Assembly: GCF_001922345.1 (NCBI RefSeq)
Contig: NZ_CP018811.1
Span: 124,001-188,000, forward strand
Source of the DNA: Paraburkholderia sp. SOS3
Lineage (GTDB): Bacteria; Pseudomonadota; Gammaproteobacteria; Burkholderiales; Burkholderiaceae
Direction of reading: 5' to 3'
DNA length: 64,000 nt
Every line of letters starts with the position of its first letter. Position 1 is the first letter of the stretch. Made by a program: the position numbers and the translations under genes. Below are positions 61,310-64,000 of the stretch, piece by piece. The notes beneath the pieces were generated by a model. It was not told the origin of the DNA, did no database searches, and worked only from the letters and a program-made list of their open reading frames with translations.

Positions 61310-61343
61310 AAAAGCCGTCCTTCGGTTCCGAAGGACGGCTTTT
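61310..61343 (+). terminator. Strong bidirectional terminator between XRE gene and yidC
   Basis: A near-perfect 16-bp stem (AAAAGCCGTCCTTCGG and its complement, minimal loop) with four T on the plus side and A-rich flank giving TTTTTTATTGG on the minus side. It ends both convergent transcripts. Confidence 0.92.
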
Positions 61344-61387
61344 GTTTGGCGGAAAACTCGCGGCGCCCGAGGCACCGCACAATCAGA

Positions 61388-63055
61388 TCACGCCGGTTTC
61401 TTCTTCCCTACACCCATCATCCGCGTGATGTAGTACTGCTGCGCGATCGACAGCACGTTGTTCACGACGTAGTACAGCACGAGGCCGGCCGGGAAGAAGA
61501 AGAACATGACCGAGAACGCGATCGGCATGAACATCATCATCTTGGCTTGAACCGGGTCCGGCGGCGTCGGGTTCAGACGCGTCTGAATGAACATCGAGAC
61601 TGCCATCAGCACCGGCAGGATGTAGTAAGGATCCTGTTGCGACAGATCGTGAATCCAGAGAATCCACGGGGCGCCGCGCATTTCAACCGACGACAGCAGC
61701 ACCCAATACAGCGAGATAAACACCGGAATCTGAATGACGACCGGCAGACAGCCACCGAACGGGTTCACCTTCTCGGTTTTGTACAGCTCCATGAGCGCCT
61801 GATTCATCTTCTGCGGATCGCCCTTGAAGCGTTCGCGCAGCGCCTGCATGCGCGGCGTGATCTCTTTCATGCGCGCCATCGACTTGTAGCTCGCGGCCGA
61901 CAGCGGGAAGAACACGGCCTTGATCAGCAGCGTAAGCAGCACGATCGCCCAGCCCCAGTTGCCGACATAGCTGTGGATCTTCTCGAGCAGCCAGAACAGC
62001 GGCTTCGCGATGATCGTCACCCAGCCGTAGTCCTTCACGAGTTCGAGGCCTGGCGCGATGCCTTCGAGCATCCGCTCTTCTTCCGGACCCGCGAAGAGGC
62101 GCGCCGATACGTCGTACGACTGACCCGGCTGAATGGTCGGCAACTGCTGCGTGACGCCGACGCGATACAGCGACGGATCGAGCTTGTTGATGTAGATCTT
62201 GCGCTCGACGCCCTCTTTCGGAATCCATGCGGACGCGAAGTAGTGCTGGACCATCGCGACCCAGCCGTTGTTGGCCGAGGTGGCGTAATCGTCCTTGTTT
62301 TTGTCGACGTCGCTAAACGACAGCTTCTGGAAGTGATGCTCCGACGTGTAGACCGCGGGTCCGATGAACGTATGCGAGAAGCGCGGCGTTTCGACCGGTT
62401 GGCTGTCGCGCACGAGTTCCATGTACGCAGTCGGCGAGACCGGCGTCGTGCCGACGTTCTCGACCTTCGTATCGACGTTGATCACATAGCTGCCGCGCGT
62501 GAACGTGTAGGTCTTGATGACCTTCACGCCACCCTTCACCGGCGACTCGAGGCTGATCTGCATCGTGTTCTGGTTGGCCGCGAGATCGTGCAGCTGGTTC
62601 GGCACCGGCGTGAAGATGTCGTTGTGATTCGGATAATCGCCACCGAAGAGGCCCGTACGCGCGAGATACGTATGGTCCTTCGTGTGATCGAACAGCGTAA
62701 TCACGAGGTCCGGCTGCTTACCATCGCCTTGCTTGATCAGCGTGAGCTTCGACAGCGTGCCGCCCTGCGTATCGATGTCGCCGCGATACACGTCGGTGCT
62801 GAACGGAATCTGCTGGGCTTTCTGCTCGGCCGGCGTCGTCGTGCCGGGCGCGGTGCCGGCGTTAGTGGTCTGCGGCAGATCCGACGCCTGCGTGCCGGGC
62901 GTCGTCGTGCCGGACGCGGCGGTGGTCGCAGTGCGCGTCGGCGTCGCGCTCGGGAAGAACATCGACGGGTGCCCATGGAACCGCTGCCAGTTGTCGAACA
63001 GCATGACAAGCGATACGAAGAAGATGACCCATAGGACCGTGCGTTTGATATCCAT
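61388..63055 (-). CDS. yidC: Membrane protein insertase YidC
   Basis: 555-aa inner-membrane insertase that places proteins in the membrane with or without SecYEG. N-terminal anchor [20 protein letters not shown], a Thr/Ala-rich linker (residues 36-72), the large periplasmic P2 domain, then the five-helix core with [20 protein letters not shown] and [20 protein letters not shown] near residue 415, ending in a basic tail. Typical length. Follows yidD and rnpA in the same direction. Confidence 0.97.
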   Translation of the reverse strand: MDIKRTVLWVIFFVSLVMLFDNWQRFHGHPSMFFPSATPTRTATTAASGTTTPGTQASDLPQTTNAGTAPGTTTPAEQKAQQIPFSTDVYRGDIDTQGGTLSKLTLIKQGDGKQPDLVITLFDHTKDHTYLARTGLFGGDYPNHNDIFTPVPNQLHDLAANQNTMQISLESPVKGGVKVIKTYTFTRGSYVINVDTKVENVGTTPVSPTAYMELVRDSQPVETPRFSHTFIGPAVYTSEHHFQKLSFSDVDKNKDDYATSANNGWVAMVQHYFASAWIPKEGVERKIYINKLDPSLYRVGVTQQLPTIQPGQSYDVSARLFAGPEEERMLEGIAPGLELVKDYGWVTIIAKPLFWLLEKIHSYVGNWGWAIVLLTLLIKAVFFPLSAASYKSMARMKEITPRMQALRERFKGDPQKMNQALMELYKTEKVNPFGGCLPVVIQIPVFISLYWVLLSSVEMRGAPWILWIHDLSQQDPYYILPVLMAVSMFIQTRLNPTPPDPVQAKMMMFMPIAFSVMFFFFPAGLVLYYVVNNVLSIAQQYYITRMMGVGKKKPA

Positions 63056-63083
63056 GCGTTGTCTCAGTCGAGGCGAGAGCGCA

Positions 63084-63314
63084 TCAGCGCTTTTCAGATT
63101 TGGGTGGCGGGACTAGATCGACGCCGCCGGCCGAAAACGGGTGGCAGCGGCACAGACGCCTGGCGGCGAGGTACGTTCCGCGCGCGGCGCCATGATACTG
63201 GATTGCTTCGCGCGCGTAATCAGAACAGGAAGGATAAAAACGGCACCGGCTGCCGAGCAGCGGACTCACGGCAACTTTGTAAAACCGCAGTAAAGCGAAC
63301 AGTACCGTTTGCAT
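63084..63314 (-). CDS. yidD: Membrane protein insertion efficiency factor YidD
   Basis: 76-aa membrane-associated protein. From ATG 63314: [20 protein letters not shown], then the family Cys motif [18 protein letters not shown] and [20 protein letters not shown]. Upstream in-frame residues are Arg-rich and not family-like. Lies 28 bp from yidC and 37 bp from rnpA. Confidence 0.96.
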   Translation of the reverse strand: MQTVLFALLRFYKVAVSPLLGSRCRFYPSCSDYAREAIQYHGAARGTYLAARRLCRCHPFSAGGVDLVPPPKSEKR

Positions 63315-63351
63315 GGCTACAGCGGCCGGGCCGCCCAACACGCTTCGACCT

Positions 63352-63795
63352 TCATGACGCCGCCGGCGGGATGGCGGGCGTCTCGGCAACCGCGGGCGCC
63401 GCGGCTTCCCGCCGCGCGATCTCACGTCCCACCTTATCCAGCAGCACGTCGATTTCGCCGCGGAACAACGCTTTCAACGGCGGCGACGCCGCACTTGGAA
63501 AAGCCTTCCTGTCGATCTTCGTGTGAAGCCGGATCAGCACGTCCCACCCGCCAAATTCCCCGCGACGCAACCGGAACGCTTCGCGGGCAAGCCGGCGGAT
63601 CAGATTTCGCGTGGCAGCGCGCGGTGCGAACTTCTTTCCGATGACGAGACCGAGCCGCGCGTCACTCCCCGTGGGCCGCGCATAGACAACGAAATGCGCG
63701 GTACGCCGCCACGGACGCAAACGAAAAACGGATGAGAACTCATCCGTTTTGAGCAGCCGGGCGGCTTTGGGAAAGGCGGCTTGCGCTCGCTGCAT
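63352..63795 (-). CDS. rnpA: Ribonuclease P protein component
   Basis: 147-aa protein subunit of RNase P, which matures tRNA 5' ends. From ATG 63795: [20 protein letters not shown], the conserved basic motif [20 protein letters not shown] near residue 67 and GWDVLIRL. The C-terminus has an Ala-rich extension ([17 protein letters not shown]). The frame is open further upstream to a TTG at 63867; those residues are not conserved in the family. No clear ribosome site, as is common when translated after rpmH. Confidence 0.95.
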   Translation of the reverse strand: MQRAQAAFPKAARLLKTDEFSSVFRLRPWRRTAHFVVYARPTGSDARLGLVIGKKFAPRAATRNLIRRLAREAFRLRRGEFGGWDVLIRLHTKIDRKAFPSAASPPLKALFRGEIDVLLDKVGREIARREAAAPAVAETPAIPPAAS

Positions 63796-63965
63796 CGGAA
63801 CGGTGACGTTCTGCTGCGCTGCTGCCGTTCCCGCCACATCGCGGGTATCAGCCACAGCGCGGGACAAGATAGACGAAGACCGCAGACGACTTTGCGCGAA
63901 GAGACCTTGGCAATGACATTGGCAACGATCGCGGCAAAGCGGTTACGACGGCGACCGCGTCTGCC

Positions 63966-64000
63966 TTAGATGGCCAGACGCTTACGGCCCTTCGCGCGGC
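63966..64000 (-). CDS. rpmH: Ribosomal protein L34 (3' end only)
   Basis: The last ten complete codons and stop, reading RAKGRKRLAI, the invariant C-terminus of bL34. The rest lies beyond the right edge; dnaA normally follows in divergent orientation. Confidence 0.95.
   Translation of the reverse strand, partial: RAKGRKRLAI

Overview
The window is about 63-65% G+C by eye. Gene content and order point to chromosome 1 of a Burkholderia-group beta-proteobacterium (Burkholderia, Paraburkholderia, Caballeronia or Trinickia). The main markers are the mnmE / yidC / yidD / rnpA / rpmH block at the right edge, the gspDEF-(gspC)-gspGHIJKLMN type II secretion cluster, several LIV-type ABC transporters, a DUF3717 gene and an HU gene. 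I saw no tRNA, rRNA, CRISPR array, prophage or insertion sequence.

Layout. 1-4.7 kb: part of a branched-chain amino acid type ABC system (livM cut by the edge, livH, two tandem paralogous binding proteins). 5.2-10.1 kb: a second, complete set (livG-livF-binding protein-livH-livM). 10.3-14.7 kb: a GMC flavoprotein dehydrogenase plus a CoA-acylating semialdehyde dehydrogenase, divergent from a LysR gene that carries a one-base frameshift; the set resembles 3-hydroxypropionate catabolism loci. 15-24 kb: single genes (CYTH protein, Lrp regulator, phhB without phhA, DUF3717, a TctDE-like two-component pair, a SET-domain methyltransferase, an Old Yellow Enzyme, a YiiM-like MOSC protein, a class I amidotransferase, a MarR regulator with a four-cysteine tail). 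24.6-27 kb: a YbdK-type carboxylate-amine ligase and a CPA2 antiporter. 27.9-32.8 kb: mnmC, hupB, a COG0523 metal GTPase and a lytic transglycosylase. 33.4-45.4 kb: the type II secretion cluster. 45.5-58.9 kb: an outer-membrane efflux lipoprotein, small envelope proteins, an OmpA-like lipoprotein, gshA, an ada-alkA repair operon, a VOC protein, yaeQ, a LysE exporter and small unknown genes. 59-64 kb: mnmE, an inserted XRE regulator, yidC, yidD, rnpA and the end of rpmH, so dnaA should lie just past the right edge.

Two non-coding signals stand out. First, the intergenic regions on either side of the ligase/antiporter pair each hold one perfect DnaA box. Each also holds an inverted copy of a 57-59 bp element in which a TTGTCCACA box is followed by a run of ACTACTAC-type trinucleotides and an AT-rich stretch. 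This is the layout of a bacterial origin unwinding unit, so a bipartite oriC some 36 kb from dnaA, similar to the E. coli layout, is plausible. Second, at 54.6 kb a well-formed promoter is followed within about 60 nt by two copies of TGTCTCCTCC (anti-Shine-Dalgarno) and a strong intrinsic terminator, which looks like an undescribed small RNA.

Calls rest on reading translations and motifs only. No database search or computed statistic was available.
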